Shown here in pieces: positions 22,045-34,200 of a stretch of 64,000 nt of DNA. Positions within the stretch are counted from its first letter, which is position 1. The number at the start of each line of letters is the position of its first letter. Both the position numbers and the translations under genes were made by a program. The stretch spans positions 3,126,704 through 3,190,703 of the forward strand of contig NW_017803379.1 in the NCBI RefSeq assembly GCF_001625305.1, written 5' to 3'. The notes under the pieces were generated by a model. The model was not told the DNA's origin. It ran no database searches and saw only the letters and a program-made list of their open reading frames with translations. This stretch comes from Branchiostoma belcheri. Lineage: Eukaryota; Chordata; Leptocardii; Amphioxiformes; Branchiostomatidae.

Positions 22045-23577
22045 ATGGCTCAGCAGTTCAGAGGGACCAGTGCTAAAGTTATCATCATCGGAGCTGGAAT
22101 ATCAGGCATCGCAGCAGCGAAAACGCTACAGGACAATGGGGTGCAAGACTTCATCATCCTGGAGGGATCAGACAGGATTGGTGGGCGTATGCGTCTTGTC
22201 GACTTCGGGGGAGTGAAGATTGAAGCGGGCGCTAACTGGGTCCACGGGATACGTGGAAATCCCGTCTGGGAGCTGGCTCGGGGACTGGACCTGAAGGGGA
22301 AAGTGCAGGATGTCGCCAAGATGGTGGTCCGGGACAACAACGGTGCAGACGTGACAGAGCACGCCGTCAGTAGGTTCGCCGACCTGCAGCGAGCGCGGAA
22401 GCACGCCCACGACATCCTGGAGAGGAAGATCAACGAGGACGGCAACGACACCTCCATCCGCGTGGCGCTGCGTCTGGCTGGCTGGAAGGCCATCGCACCC
22501 GTCGACAAGGTAGTCGAGTACTTCTCCTTCGACTTCCAGAACGGCGCCACACCAGACGTCACCTCCCTCCTCCAGAACGAAGAGGAAGAAACCCTCGTGG
22601 ATTTCGACGACAAGGAATACTTCGTCACCGACCAGCGTGGCTTTGGCTTTATCGTCGAAGAGATGGCGAGAACTTTCCTCTGCAAGCAGGACCCCCGACT
22701 ACAGTTTAACAAACGCGTGGATGAGATTAAGTGGAGCAATCAGGGCGTGGTGGTGAGGACTAGCGATGGGTCAGAGTACTCAGCGGAGTATGCCCTGACC
22801 ACGTTCAGTCTGGGGGTGCTGCAGAGTGACCACATCTCCTTCACCCCAGAACTTCCCGACTGGAAGCTGGAGGAGATCTACCAGGTGGAGATGTGCCACT
22901 ACACTAAGATCTTCCTCAAGTTTCCCTTCAAGTTCTGGGACGGGAAGGAGTATATCTTCCATGCGCACCCCAAGAGGGGGTACTACCCCGTCATGCAGGA
23001 TATGGAAGCCGAGGGCTGCCACCCACCTGGGACCAACATCCTCGCCGTGACTGTTACGGGAGAGGAGTCCAAGAGAGTGGAGGGACTACCCAACAGCACT
23101 GTGGCATCGGAAATCATGGAGATCCTGAGGAACCTGTACGGAGAAGACGTCCCCACTCCGGTGGACATATTCGTCAGCAGGTGGTCCCAGGACCCCTTGT
23201 ATCTCGGTGCCTTCACGCGCATTCCTACCGGTGCCTTTCGAGACGGCACCGATAAATACAAGGCCCCAGTAGGAAGGCTGTATTTTGGTGGGGAAGCATT
23301 TCATGAGAGGTACATGGGGTTTGTGCATGGTGGGCTCCTATCAGGTGTGGATAAGGCAAAAGACATCCTTAATGCAATCAGGGATGGGTGTCCTAGTCCT
23401 GTAGATAACCAGGATATGGGCAAGCCAATACGTACATCCGAGAAGATCAGCGATAACGGGCCTTGGGATGATATACTTGATGACGTGAAGGAAACTTGCT
23501 GTCAAAATTCTACCACAGGGTTGGGTTCCTGGTCCCTTTCTGAGTCTAAAGGCCTGCTGGAACTACATCCACTCTGA
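22045..23577 (+). CDS. Polyamine oxidase-like flavin amine oxidase
   Basis: A single open exon encodes 510 residues from the ATG at 22045 (MAQQFRGTSAKV). It is an FAD-dependent amine oxidase that oxidises polyamines such as spermine or spermidine. The Rossmann signature GAGISG is at residues 16-21, RIGGR follows, and GAKINWVHG-type substrate-site sequence appears as GANWVHGI. The C-terminal FAD segment is GRLYFGGEAFHERYMG followed by a glycine-rich LLSG. The length suits the family (~470-560). The sequence EYFSFDFQNG resembles plant and invertebrate extracellular PAO. An upstream signal-peptide exon is possible because TACAG precedes in-frame sequence at 22015. The last ~60 residues are low in conservation. 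Specific substrate is not determinable. Confidence 0.9.
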   Translation: MAQQFRGTSAKVIIIGAGISGIAAAKTLQDNGVQDFIILEGSDRIGGRMRLVDFGGVKIEAGANWVHGIRGNPVWELARGLDLKGKVQDVAKMVVRDNNGADVTEHAVSRFADLQRARKHAHDILERKINEDGNDTSIRVALRLAGWKAIAPVDKVVEYFSFDFQNGATPDVTSLLQNEEEETLVDFDDKEYFVTDQRGFGFIVEEMARTFLCKQDPRLQFNKRVDEIKWSNQGVVVRTSDGSEYSAEYALTTFSLGVLQSDHISFTPELPDWKLEEIYQVEMCHYTKIFLKFPFKFWDGKEYIFHAHPKRGYYPVMQDMEAEGCHPPGTNILAVTVTGEESKRVEGLPNSTVASEIMEILRNLYGEDVPTPVDIFVSRWSQDPLYLGAFTRIPTGAFRDGTDKYKAPVGRLYFGGEAFHERYMGFVHGGLLSGVDKAKDILNAIRDGCPSPVDNQDMGKPIRTSEKISDNGPWDDILDDVKETCCQNSTTGLGSWSLSESKGLLELHPL

Positions 23578-24350
23578 TTGGCAAGGGTAGTCATTCCTGT
23601 AATCAGCAGGTAAAATTAGGGCTTTGTACCTAATACCTATAAAATTTATTCAGGTACGGGTACTAACCTGGTGTACCTGTACAAAATAGTGGAAACCATT
23701 TTTTATATTCTGGATAGGTGAACTGCATCTCTGAAAAATGACAATTTTGGACTTGAACATCAGGAAAACTTGAAAATTCTCATTTTTAGATTAAGATATG
23801 TAAACCCTCAGACAATGACAAGTTGACAACAACATACCAATAAAACTGATGTTGGCTGCTCGTATAATTTACATTGGCCAAATACAGGCAAAGATTCGGG
23901 CCTGTACCTACTAGTAATTTGTTTTGGATAAAAAGCTCTGGTAGAATGTTTGCATGTGCAAAGTGATGTTTCTGCTGAGTAATCAGCAGACCAGGTAACA
24001 TGGGAGGAGAATCACCCTTCCCAAACTCTGAATTCAAAATAATCATGTCACTCGCTGTGGAAAATGATTTTGATATATTTTGATGGTAGTGAATTTCTCA
24101 TCCAAAGTGCATGTCTCAATCTTTAGTATCTCAGTGCAGTCATACAAAGTTTACAAGAAACATATCAAAATAGCAGTTGAACTAGAGCAATATTTTGTCT
24201 TCTCGAGCTCTAATGTTGATGTCTAAGGTTTATTTTAGCTAAGCTGTCAAGTAACAAAAAGAGAGTAATCTGAATGAATTGTGTCAGTCTGGTAGACAGT
24301 CTGGTAGACCTAACGGTCTCCAAACTGACTGTGATCCAAATATCAAAATG

Positions 24351-24356
24351 AATAAA
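24351..24356 (+). terminator. AATAAA poly(A) signal, probable end of the oxidase 3' UTR
   Basis: AATAAA followed by GTGT-rich sequence, ~770 bp after the stop at 23577. It is the first well-formed signal on this strand after the gene. The actual cleavage site is not known. Confidence 0.4.
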
Positions 24357-26493
24357 GTGTGACTACATAGGTGCATGTTGAATTCTCAGGGACCATGTAC
24401 ATGTGTGTAGCGTGCATGTTCTTCCAGTCTCCCGAGTCCAGTATAATGTCAGTATCAGTGGTTGTACCAGCCTAATATTTATGTGAGGTTTGTTAGACTT
24501 GTGTGTGGAATAGTGTTTCAGGTTTTGACTAAGATATGTTGCCAGAATCACTTGTCTTCTCCAGAGATACTTTATACATTGTATAACGTGTGAACTTTCT
24601 CATTAGGAACACACCAGTGTTGGGTTAGGTTTTGTCTGAAAATGTTTGTAGCGTTTGCATGTCAGTCTTGGTAGTTTGTGTTTTACCTGTTGTTGAAGGG
24701 TGCTGTAGAAATAAGGATTTTGCATTTGGGACCACCTCATGTGTTTCTAGTCATGTATCTTAAAATTTATCTTCCTTATATCAAGAATGCCATGGCGTGT
24801 CAAATTTGTATCTGGTATAATTTATGTGCGTAAAGTTAATGCCAGTATTATGACATATGCTGACATATTGGACATTGAGTGGACAAACCATGATTTGCAT
24901 GGTTGTAAGTTGTATCTCATAAAAGTTTCAGAATCTTGTTTCACGTGTTCATTATTCATAAATGTTATCTTATTTGCTATACTCTGGTAGTGAGATTTCT
25001 TACCTATGAAGTGTTGGAATTTGATACTAAAAGTTGGAAAGTAGTCATAATCCACACATTTCCAACCACGTTATATAGTGTCAGCAGGATGAATTGTATG
25101 ATCATGTATGGTAAAAGGAGCAATCACACTAACAAATGTTTGTTTACTTCTAAAGCAAGTCTTCTCAAACTGTTGCTTTAAAGTCAGACATAGACAAAAT
25201 TTATCATATGTTTTATATTATTATTATATATTATTATTATACAGTTAACATTTTTAGCATTATATCTTGTTTTCACCACAATTGTTCACTTTCAGAGGAC
25301 CAATTACAATGTAGTACTATCATTTTTGGTCATGCAGATCACAAGAAAGTCAAGCCACACCTACTTATGTAGTTGCACCATTTGAACATGCCAAAATACT
25401 TAATAAACAGAGGTGTGTTATATTATAGTACCGGGCTTTGTCATTTTTATGCCCTGAATGTTTTCTTTCCTTTTAACTCTTTGAAACATGAATGCCAACA
25501 TGAGTCTTGCCCTGGGCTGTTTCCATTAGATGTCTATAATTTCTAACTGTTAAGACACATGATAACACATACTGGTATATGTGTAAGCTCAGACAAGTCA
25601 CCATCTTAAGATGCAACGTGACAGCAGAAAACCTTTATCGAATCAATTGCTCTCAGCTTATTATACATAAAAGTTACATAATTTTTACATCAGCATTTGT
25701 TAGTGTTTCTTCATATTTTCTTATCTCACATTGATTGTTCCATCAATATATTCATGTATATTGGAATGGTTGTAGGTTTCCTTGCAATAAGCTTTAAAAT
25801 ATTCATTCTATGTATCCAATTTGTTACTATCAGGAACCATGGATAGGTCTGGTTTTGACTGTGGCACTTGATTCCATGATCCATACACAGCTTTTAAACT
25901 AAATGGATTACCTCAAGTGCAAAAAAAACCCGCACATTTTCATTTCTGAATTACATGTACATCAGGCATAATTAGTAAAATAAATCTGCTGAATAATACT
26001 GTTCACAGTTGGTCCAGATCTTTCAATGGAAGAAAATCAACTTCACTCATCACAACCATCTGTAGTGATCTGATACATACATTATAAAACATATAAGCAT
26101 CTTTTAATAAGGCTATTCTCACACTCCTATGCTGTACAAAACTGTAATATTTTTTCATCTGCGTAATATATTTTTTTCTGTTACTAGTTTCCTATTGATA
26201 TATTTATTTAATATGGCTTCAAAATTGTCAAGAAGTTTTGGCTCAAGCCATGCTTATGTTAGAATTCATGTCATTTGTGTCTGGAGACGTGATATGGTCA
26301 CGTGAGGGGCCATTGTATATCAGTAATAGAACATAATGTTTATAACCCTTAAAAACCTGGTAGCAAAACACAAATGCAGGCTGGCTTACACAGAAAACCT
26401 TGCATGCTTTAAAACAAACAAACAAAACATCATTCAGTTTAAAGAGAAACCCGGCATGAATTTGAAAACCAGCAAGACCTCTTTGGCTATCAT
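24357..26493. other. AT-rich intergenic stretch
   Basis: No gene is supported. On the minus strand AATAAA near 26203-26209 could serve MS4A-like gene A, whose stop is at 26494. Confidence 0.5.
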
Positions 26494-29338
26494 TTACATC
26501 TTTTGATCAGAAACCATATTATAAGGTGGTGGCTCTGATACAGTGGGTGTGGGGTATGCCCCAGCCTGTGTGGGATATGCCCCAGCTTGTGTGGGGTATG
26601 TCCCAGCCTGTGCAGGGTATGTCCCAGCCTGTGCAGGGTATGTCCCAGCCTGTGTGGGATATGCCCCAGCCTGTGCGGGGTATGTCCCAGCCTGTGCAGG
26701 GTACGACCCAGGCTGAGCTGGGTACGACCCAGGCTGGAGTTGAGCTGGGTATGCCCCAGCCTGTGCTTGGGGGTTGTAGGCTGGCTGCTGTCCTGCAGGT
26801 GCCCCAGGTACTATAAGAGAAAAAAATAGAAACATCTTATACCCGTGTCAAACACAGTTCCATTATGATACAAATTACTAGATCACACTGAAGTCATCAT
26901 AAAATACACTGCAGCACACATTGTTTTTGTACTGGTGGCCATGACATTGAAAGTTGCATGGCCTCTCTTTAATAATACAAACCACAGACAGCTGAAGAAA
27001 AGCTGTCATAGTTATATCACTGCAGAAAAAAAATCTGTCATGTCTAGTGAGTCTGGTGTTCTCACCTGTTTGCATGATGATAACTCCAGAGTGTACCTGT
27101 TGGGGTAAGGGCTGCCCAGGCTGGTAGATGATGGCATGGGTCTGAAAAGTACAAGAACAAGGTTGACAGAATATGTTAAGTGTTGTTCTGTGCTTTTCAA
27201 ATTATGGGTAATGCAGAAGGGCTCTGTAAATAGTCGTCAAACAAGCAATGCTCCAAATGTCATCAACCTAACCATGGTAACTTGGTCAAACCCTGTATAC
27301 ACAGGCACACGCACACGCACACACAGAAACACACACACAGGCACACCCACCCACACGCACACGCAGAAAAACACATACAGGAATACTACACACAGACAAA
27401 CACACACACAGGCACACACACGCGCAGATGCACAGACACAAAGAAACACACATACAGGCAAACCACACAGGCACACACACAGACAGACACAGACACACAT
27501 ATAATGGTCACCAAAATGGAAGATGTAAAAACCCACTGGTTGTTGAATAAAGAAGTTCTTTAATATACACTTCATGAAGTCTGCCTACCGGAGGCTGTTG
27601 TGTTCCCTTGCAGCAGTTCCTACATGTTCCACAACAGGTCCTGATGCTCACAATAAACATCAGAACTGTCTCTGTCAGGCCCAGGATCAGCTGCAGGGCA
27701 TGGAGGGCTTTTATTCCACTGCAGTCAATACTGCGCCAGTTGGGATAGAGGCGGTACCTGCAAAACAGAATAACAAGAACTCTTAGATTCTAGACTTCTG
27801 GTGTGTCCATGAAAATTTTGGAACTATACTATATGACAACAGGGAAGTACTCGATTAAATTGCATCACACAATACGAGGAATCTAGCCTGGTTACCAGAC
27901 ATATTTTAGCACCCGAGTCTTTGCGAAGAGGATAAAGACTCAGGAGCTAACATAGGTCTGGTAACCTGGCTAAACAATATCTGGATCATGATTGTATGAA
28001 GTAAGTGCTATCAAACACGCAGTGTGACAAGCTGATTAAAAGTTCTAAACAGCAACTATGCGGCTCCAGATGTCTTACTGAGGGTCGAATGTGTGTGTGA
28101 GATATTGTTAGCTTGGGGAATGAATCCACTCTACTATATATTACATGTATATACTGCACTCAAACACAAATACAGCTTTTACAGTGGCTGATATATATGG
28201 AATCTGGCAGGTAAATTTGAATGAACACATAGTTACCAGTAATCTGACCACCAACCACAGTTAGAGGTCCAGTAATGATCACCGGGATCACATGGTCCCA
28301 GCATAAACCAGTCACACTGCTTACCATCAGAGCCTATACCTACGGCTGCAATGATCCAAATCACTACAGCAAACATGATGCCAAAGATGCTCATCACCAG
28401 AAGGGATATCCTCTGTCAGGTGGGGAAAAAACTTGTTAGAAGTTTCTTGACTTACATTGTACATTGCTACTTTGTTTACAGCATCATTTCTAAAGAACAG
28501 AAAAATAGGCTCCCTTCTTACTTGAATGTTTGTCAACATTTACAGGCATTTATGTACCTGGATATTTGAAGTGCTTTCTGGAAATTCTCACTGCATTCAT
28601 GATATAGTACACATTTTTGGTCATGCTCAAAACTTTTTGAGGTAAATTCGAAGTGAACAAATATTGAATTGCACCTCAAAGTTTAATCTAACTGCAGTTA
28701 TGACTGGAATTTCATGTATGACAGTATGAATATTCCTACAGTATTCAAAATACATTGTATTTCATTCAAGGGAAAGGCCCAAATATTTGGAAGCGAGTGA
28801 AGTTGAACATGTAAGAGATCTCACTAGACAGGCATTGTCAGGGTTGTTCCCTCCACAGACTGCCAAGCCTGCAGCAACTATGATCTGGAAAAAACATCAC
28901 GGTGGATAAGCAACAGGTTAGTTAATAAAAATTCTTAATTAAAATTCTTTATTTCAAGTTCATGCCCTAGGGCTAGTTGCAAACAGACAATGAGTGCAGA
29001 ATGTATGACTGAAGATGGTACAAAACCATGTACTAACACTTTACACATAAAGTTTTACTTCTCCTTATCTAAGTTCCTATTAGTGTCTCTGTGCAACAGT
29101 TATATATGACAGGAAAAACAAAGGCAGTCAAACTTACGAAGGCTCCTCCCCAAATCGGAGCGCTGATGTGATGCACGATAGCGAAGGGGTATCCTGCGTA
29201 CACCCCGTCTGCCACCACAGCCAGGATTGCACCAATGACTGCCAGGACTATCAGGGCCCAGCCCAGGTTGCGGATACAGGGTCCTTTGTACTTACAGCTT
29301 TTTCCACAACAACCTGCCTCGCCCTCACAGCAGCACAT
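26494..29338 (-). CDS. MS4A/CD20-like four-TM protein, gene A (long tail)
   Basis: Six coding exons close to 332 residues: 29338-29138, 28884-28825, 28412-28237, 27757-27589, 27141-27066, 26810-26494. Phases are 0, 0, 2, 0 and 1, with GT-AG at each junction. Exon 1 carries a cysteine-rich start (MCCCEGEAGCCGKSC) suited to palmitoylation, then TM1 (~25-47). TM2 begins with SAPIWGGAF, the MS4A hallmark region, and continues into exon 2. TM3 is in exon 3 and is followed by a loop with three cysteines. TM4 is ~164-187, then CCGTCRNCC. The cytosolic tail has ~13 seven-residue repeats (YPAQAGT type) and a PPPY WW-domain ligand near the end. The family forms plasma-membrane oligomers linked to signalling. 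It is paralogous to B, C and D next to it. TMEM176-type membership is an alternative. Confidence 0.85.
26540..26770. repeat. 21-bp coding minisatellite in gene A tail
   Basis: About eleven 21-bp units around CAGGCTGGGACATACCC on the coding strand, each encoding seven residues (YPAQAGT, YPTQAGA or similar). The period is a multiple of three, so length changes keep frame. Confidence 0.9.
27299..27501. repeat. CA-rich degenerate microsatellite
   Basis: Alternating CA with scattered CG, CAGG and AAAC interruptions, in intron 4 of gene A. Open frames across it on both strands are artefacts. An F2 MITE fragment follows at 27500-27566. Confidence 0.95.
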
Positions 29339-29383
29339 GGCTGTACAGGATAGAAAGAACACAATAATAATATGAAATTAAAA

Positions 29384-29609
29384 TAATCTCCAAGCAGATG
29401 CTTTGGTGACTACAAGACAGTATCTTTATCATATTGGTATAAAGACAGTATAATTGTCTGGGGCTGCAGGGCGCCTGTATTCAAGGGAGGAAAAGATACC
29501 AGTAATTTTAAGAAAGCCTTATAAAACTATTATTATTAAAAGCCCTTCAAAACATGTCAAAGCATTAGTCAAAGCCTAAACCTCTAAAAGCTTGGACTTG
29601 GAGAGTACT
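29384..29609. repeat. MITE with CTCCAAGCAGA ends, family F3
   Basis: The left end TAATCTCCAAGCAGATG is answered by TTGGACTTGGAGAGTACTG at the right. Related copies: 44496-44664 (TAATCTCCAAGCAGACC ... TCTGCTTGGAGAGTAC) and the compact hairpin at 54152-54260. It lies in the 5' UTR intron of gene A. Confidence 0.6.
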
Positions 29610-30224
29610 GGAACAAAATGTACACGCATATATGGCCACGCAAGCAATCAATCAGTCAAAGCATTTATTTTGCTGAAAGTGAAAGTTAACTGTAATTATA
29701 AAGTTCTTTGTTCATGTGGAAGTGTCACTGTGACCGTCCTAATATTCTTTAAAAAATTTGTGACCAGATGACTTTAGAGTATAAAACGTTAGGTGTTAAA
29801 GTAAAACAAGAGTCACCACCCTGCCCAAATTATACCCACTGTGTGCACTGCACGCATCATCGGGTATTTCTGCTAAATTTCAACATGGAGGTAGGGACCT
29901 CCGGATGTTCAACTTCAATGTAGCAGATTTAGCATATTCATTTATTTATTGCGATACTAATCATTTTTGAGATGCAAAGAGGAATCTTACAAACCTGATT
30001 GAGACAAAAACAGGTCTTTATATATCAATATAGAGACCAGCTCTGGTTCTGTCTTAGCAGTGTTGAGGATACTTAATAATGGGCGTTGTCTTAGTCTGTG
30101 TACCATGTAAAGATGATCGTTTACCTTGCAGAAACTTTATCTATAAGGCCTTATAACGAAGATCAGTCGAAAAAGTAAAGCTGTTATGACACCACAGTGT
30201 CTGGAGGTGGCTGTAGAACCTTAC

Positions 30225-30300
30225 CTGGTTAGTCAAAACACTGGGCCGACGGCAAAAGAAGACAATTCTTCAAGGCCAAGTCTGTCCGTCACTACTAGTC
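30225..30300 (-). other. Putative 5' UTR exon of gene A
   Basis: A donor (CTAACCAG then GTAAGG) ends an exon at 30225. It pairs with the acceptor TATCCTGTACAG at 29342-29341, two bases before the ATG. Genes B and C have the same layout (donors at 34840 and ~38470; acceptors just before their ATGs). The transcription start is not known, so the right limit is approximate. Confidence 0.5.
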
Positions 30301-30331
30301 CGTCACGTCCTTGCTACTGAAGTAGCTGGAA

Positions 30332-30349
30332 GTGCATTGTGGGTATTCG
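30332..30349 (-). promoter_or_regulatory. Staf/ZNF143-like site upstream of gene A
   Basis: On the gene's strand the sequence is TACCCACAATGCACTTCC. As I recall it, the Staf/ZNF143 consensus is YWCCCRNMATSCMYYRCG; the site matches 16 of 18 positions. A site with the same score lies upstream of gene C (38672-38689). It is ~107 bp upstream of the 5' UTR donor. Confidence 0.45.
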
Positions 30350-30521
30350 GATCTGTTGACGGTGCAGTTCACATCAACCTCGCTAGGTGGCATCTTCAAG
30401 CAGATGTATGGCGTGTTACGTCGTTTTGAAGTGACTCAGCCAATAACACCAGAAATACAAAGCGTATTCACTCTTATGCTTTTAATCATTCCAAAAACAC
30501 GTATATCAGTAAATGTCAGCT

Positions 30522-30760
30522 AGAAAGGTAACATTGACAAATGAAATGCACAATGTTTACCTAACCACATGGTCTAGCGCTAGCCTATCAAACTACTAGT
30601 ACTACTCTGTCTATTCCTTCTCAAACGCTATATGCATGTACTATGGTGAGCAGCTCCTACATTATGTAATCCAACACCACAGCGTGTCTGCTATAGAGCA
30701 TGTTACCACGTAACAGAAGTAGAAGAAGAGGTAAAACAGAGCAAAAACAATAGTTTACCT
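30522..30760. repeat. Dispersed repeat R2 (X-box-bearing family), gene A flank
   Basis: Shares CTAGAAAGGTAACATTGAC, AATGTAATCCAACACCACAG and an eroded X-box (GTTACCACGTAAC) with copies at about 35590-35850, 36325-36620, 38790-38900 and 53660-53885 (reverse). No coding sequence. Confidence 0.6.
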
Positions 30761-31295
30761 TCAATGTCATTTATATAAGTGTGACTTTTTTTACTATAGA
30801 CACCGATCATTTTAAACTTCAAACTTATAATGACACTGCATCATCGTCACTTCATAGGTAGACAAGTCATACAACTTTTTACCACAGAAATATATATATA
30901 CACGTAATCAATATCAACGAATTTGGGTAACGTTACACTCTTACAGTCCACAGGGAGCTATGGAAGTTTATAAACAGTAAACATATACATGTTGACTAGT
31001 CATAAAACGTTTAAGCGCGGGCTAAAAACTTGTATATACAAAGGCGTCTGTTTTGCCTTCCCCTCATTGTACCATATGAAAAACTCAAATTAACAAACAA
31101 GAACTCGATGATCGAAACGTCGACTTCAAATTCATTTGCGAATCCAATCAACTTGAAGCACATACATGGTGCCAGTCGGCTGTATTATATGGGAATCGTG
31201 CATATAGCCCAGCTTTTAGGTCTTAATCTGGCCTGACTGAGTGTGCTAGGGTTAGGATCCGCTGCGTGCGGTTCTGGATAGTCCCTTGAGTGCAC

Positions 31296-34200
31296 CTAGA
31301 TCTGTTGGAGTGCGGGTTGACCAGGCTGGTAGGTCATGGCTTGAGTCTGAAAAGTACAAGAACAAGGTTGACATATCTAGAACATCACCAGTATTCTTCT
31401 CTGCTCAAATTATATGGGTAAAATATACCGAGATTACTGGTTTTGCTAATATCTCTGCTGCAGTACTAGTTTTTAAATGCTGTCCCGTATGTAGAATGTT
31501 TTCACACAGCTGCATTACAAATTTTTGTTGCCCTGAAGAAGATGGCTAAAATATCGCCGAAAGGTTGGATGTAAAAACTCACAGGTTGTCGAAAAAAGAA
31601 CATTCTTATACAGTCAACCTGATGAAATTACATACGTTCGCAGTGCAGACCTAATCATGACATACTGCATGCCTACCGGGGGCTGTTGCTGTGTACCCTG
31701 ACAGCAGGTGCAGTTCGTCCAGGTTCCGCAGCAGCTTCTGGCGTTTATGATGAGCATCAGAAGTGTCTCCACCAGGCCGAGGATCAGCTGCAGCCAATGG
31801 AGGGCCCTGACCGCTGCACAGTTCACACTGCGCCAGTCGGGAAAGAGCTCGTACCTGTAAAAAGGGATAACAAGAAATTTCAGATATTTCAGATATCCCA
31901 GATTGTATCAGGTATCTGCAAATATTTTGGAACTTTCCTGTATGATAAGCTTAGAGCGAAACAAAATTTGTTGATGAATTACTATAACTACGCATACTGT
32001 ATTTGTATAGCCGGTATAACCACCCTCGGCGTAACACACTAGCTTCACAGGCACGCGGCGCGGCGGCACCAAACGACTTGTTACATCTAACCCTTCAACA
32101 TCTAACTCTAAACTTTGTTTAGAGCTATGGAACGGCAAGGGTACCGAAGTAACGGGTTCCTCACTGGCCGCCCAGTGCGGAACTCATGGGGAAAGTGGCG
32201 TCGGCACTCGGGGCCCTGTGCGGAAGAAATCTCCGCACTGGAATTCTAGTGCAGAAACAGCTTTGTTCCAGTGCTGAAACACCGTCAGGACTGGAATTCC
32301 AGAGCTGAATCTTGACTCGGCACTCGTTTTCCGGTGCTATTAACTTCCACTCAGCACTCGTTCGCCAGAGCTCGGAGGCCGTTCAGCACTGGATAGCCAG
32401 CGCTCGGAGGCCGTTCACCACTGGATAGCCGGTGTTGAATTCCACTCGGCACTCGCTACCAGTGCTCGGAGGCCGTTCACCACTGGATAGCAAGTGCCGA
32501 AGTCCCTAAGTAACGGGTTCTTCACTGGATCGTTCCAGTGCTCGGTGACTCTTGGCGCTGGGAGCCGAGTTCTCAAATCATTTCGGCACTGGGCTTCTGG
32601 TGCTTACGTCGGCCGCGCGGCGTACAGTACAGTATCGTAGACCAAGTCTATGTTTGTAAAAATGTGAGGATCTGAGCCTTGCAATATTGTCCTGCCGATC
32701 ACCCTGTCGTCCCGATTATAATTTGCTTCCCGGCCGGTACGATCTCAAAAATATAAGTGTTAGAGTTCAAAGGCGGCATCTCGGTACCCTTTTTAAAGAC
32801 AAGGTTTGATTTGCCGATTTAGAGTTTCCAGTGCTAAAGCCGCCGACACTGGGCACCAAGTGTTGACGTAACTTCGGCACTGGAGATCTAGGACGGAAGC
32901 CGCCTCACCTCTGTATACCGAGTGCTGAGAAAGGAACCCGTTACTTCGGTACTTTTGCTATGGAACGAAAATGTCCCTACTGTACTTGGTGACAGCGAGT
33001 TCCACTTTTCTAGAAGTTGTTTTGATAACGTAAACTGATTGTGTGCCATTGATACCCGGGTAATTGTGTCATTTGAGGTTAGGTTTCATTTGAGTGATGG
33101 GGTCATGAACTTGGGGTCTTGGGGTACTGCACCGGAGATCTCTCAAACACACTGTTTTTCTGTGTGGCGGATATATTGGATGTGAAAGGACGTTACTTTT
33201 AAAACAGGTACACAGACTTACCAGTTATCTTCCCACACACCGCCCACACATGTTTTGAGTGTTTGACCGCGGCATGTATGTGGTCCCTGCACGAACTGGC
33301 CACATGAAATCCCATCAACGGCTTGTCCTGCCATTGCGATGATCCAAATCGCTATGGCAGATAAGGTGCCAAAGATGCTCATCACCAAAAGTGCAGTCCT
33401 CTGTCAGGTGAAAAAAAAAGAACATGTAAGAAGTTTGTTGACTTTATTATTTACATTACTGCAAGTTCACTATTTGCATTTTTATACAGTTACAGACGAC
33501 TTGTATCCTTGTCGACATTACAAGGACATGAACATTCCGGAATATTCGAAGTGCCATCCAGAAATTCTCACTGCATTTCTAATATTTGTGCCCATACCTG
33601 CGGCCTGCCAGGATGTAGTGGGCATGCTCAAAACTTAATTTTGAGGGGCAGTATGACCGAATTTTGAATCTTCATACAGCATTCCAACAATTACATTCAA
33701 AGGGGAGCCGAAATAAGCCCGAATATTAGGAGTACGTATACACTTTTCAAAATACACTTCGAACAGCCAGGATCGTGGTACATTCTTTCTCATTCCGTCT
33801 CTACTGTGAAGAGATTCTAGTATTGAATTTGAACACTTGAACAAGATCTATTTAAGATCTCTCACCAGACTACTGCTGCCAGGGTTATTCCCTCCACAGA
33901 CAGCCAAACCTCCAGTAATTATGATCTGGAAAAACATCAAATGGAAAGTATCGAGTTAGATAGCAACGAGATACAAGTGCTACTGTTGAAAAGTATATCT
34001 CAGTATATCTTTAACTAGATGAAGGTGGTCGCCGAACAGAATAAGAAGAAGACACAGTGATCCCTAGCTCCAGACACCTGTAAGCATTACATAGAAAAAA
34101 AAATCAAACTTACGAAGGCTCCTCCCCAAATCGGAGCGCTGATGTGAAGAAAAGTAGCGAAGGGATATCCTGCGTACACCCCGTCTGCCACTGCAGCCAC

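Noticed and set aside
22050-22739. 229-codon antisense frame in the amine oxidase
   Set aside because: It is a shadow of the oxidase coding strand; the serine/arginine-rich translation shows no family.
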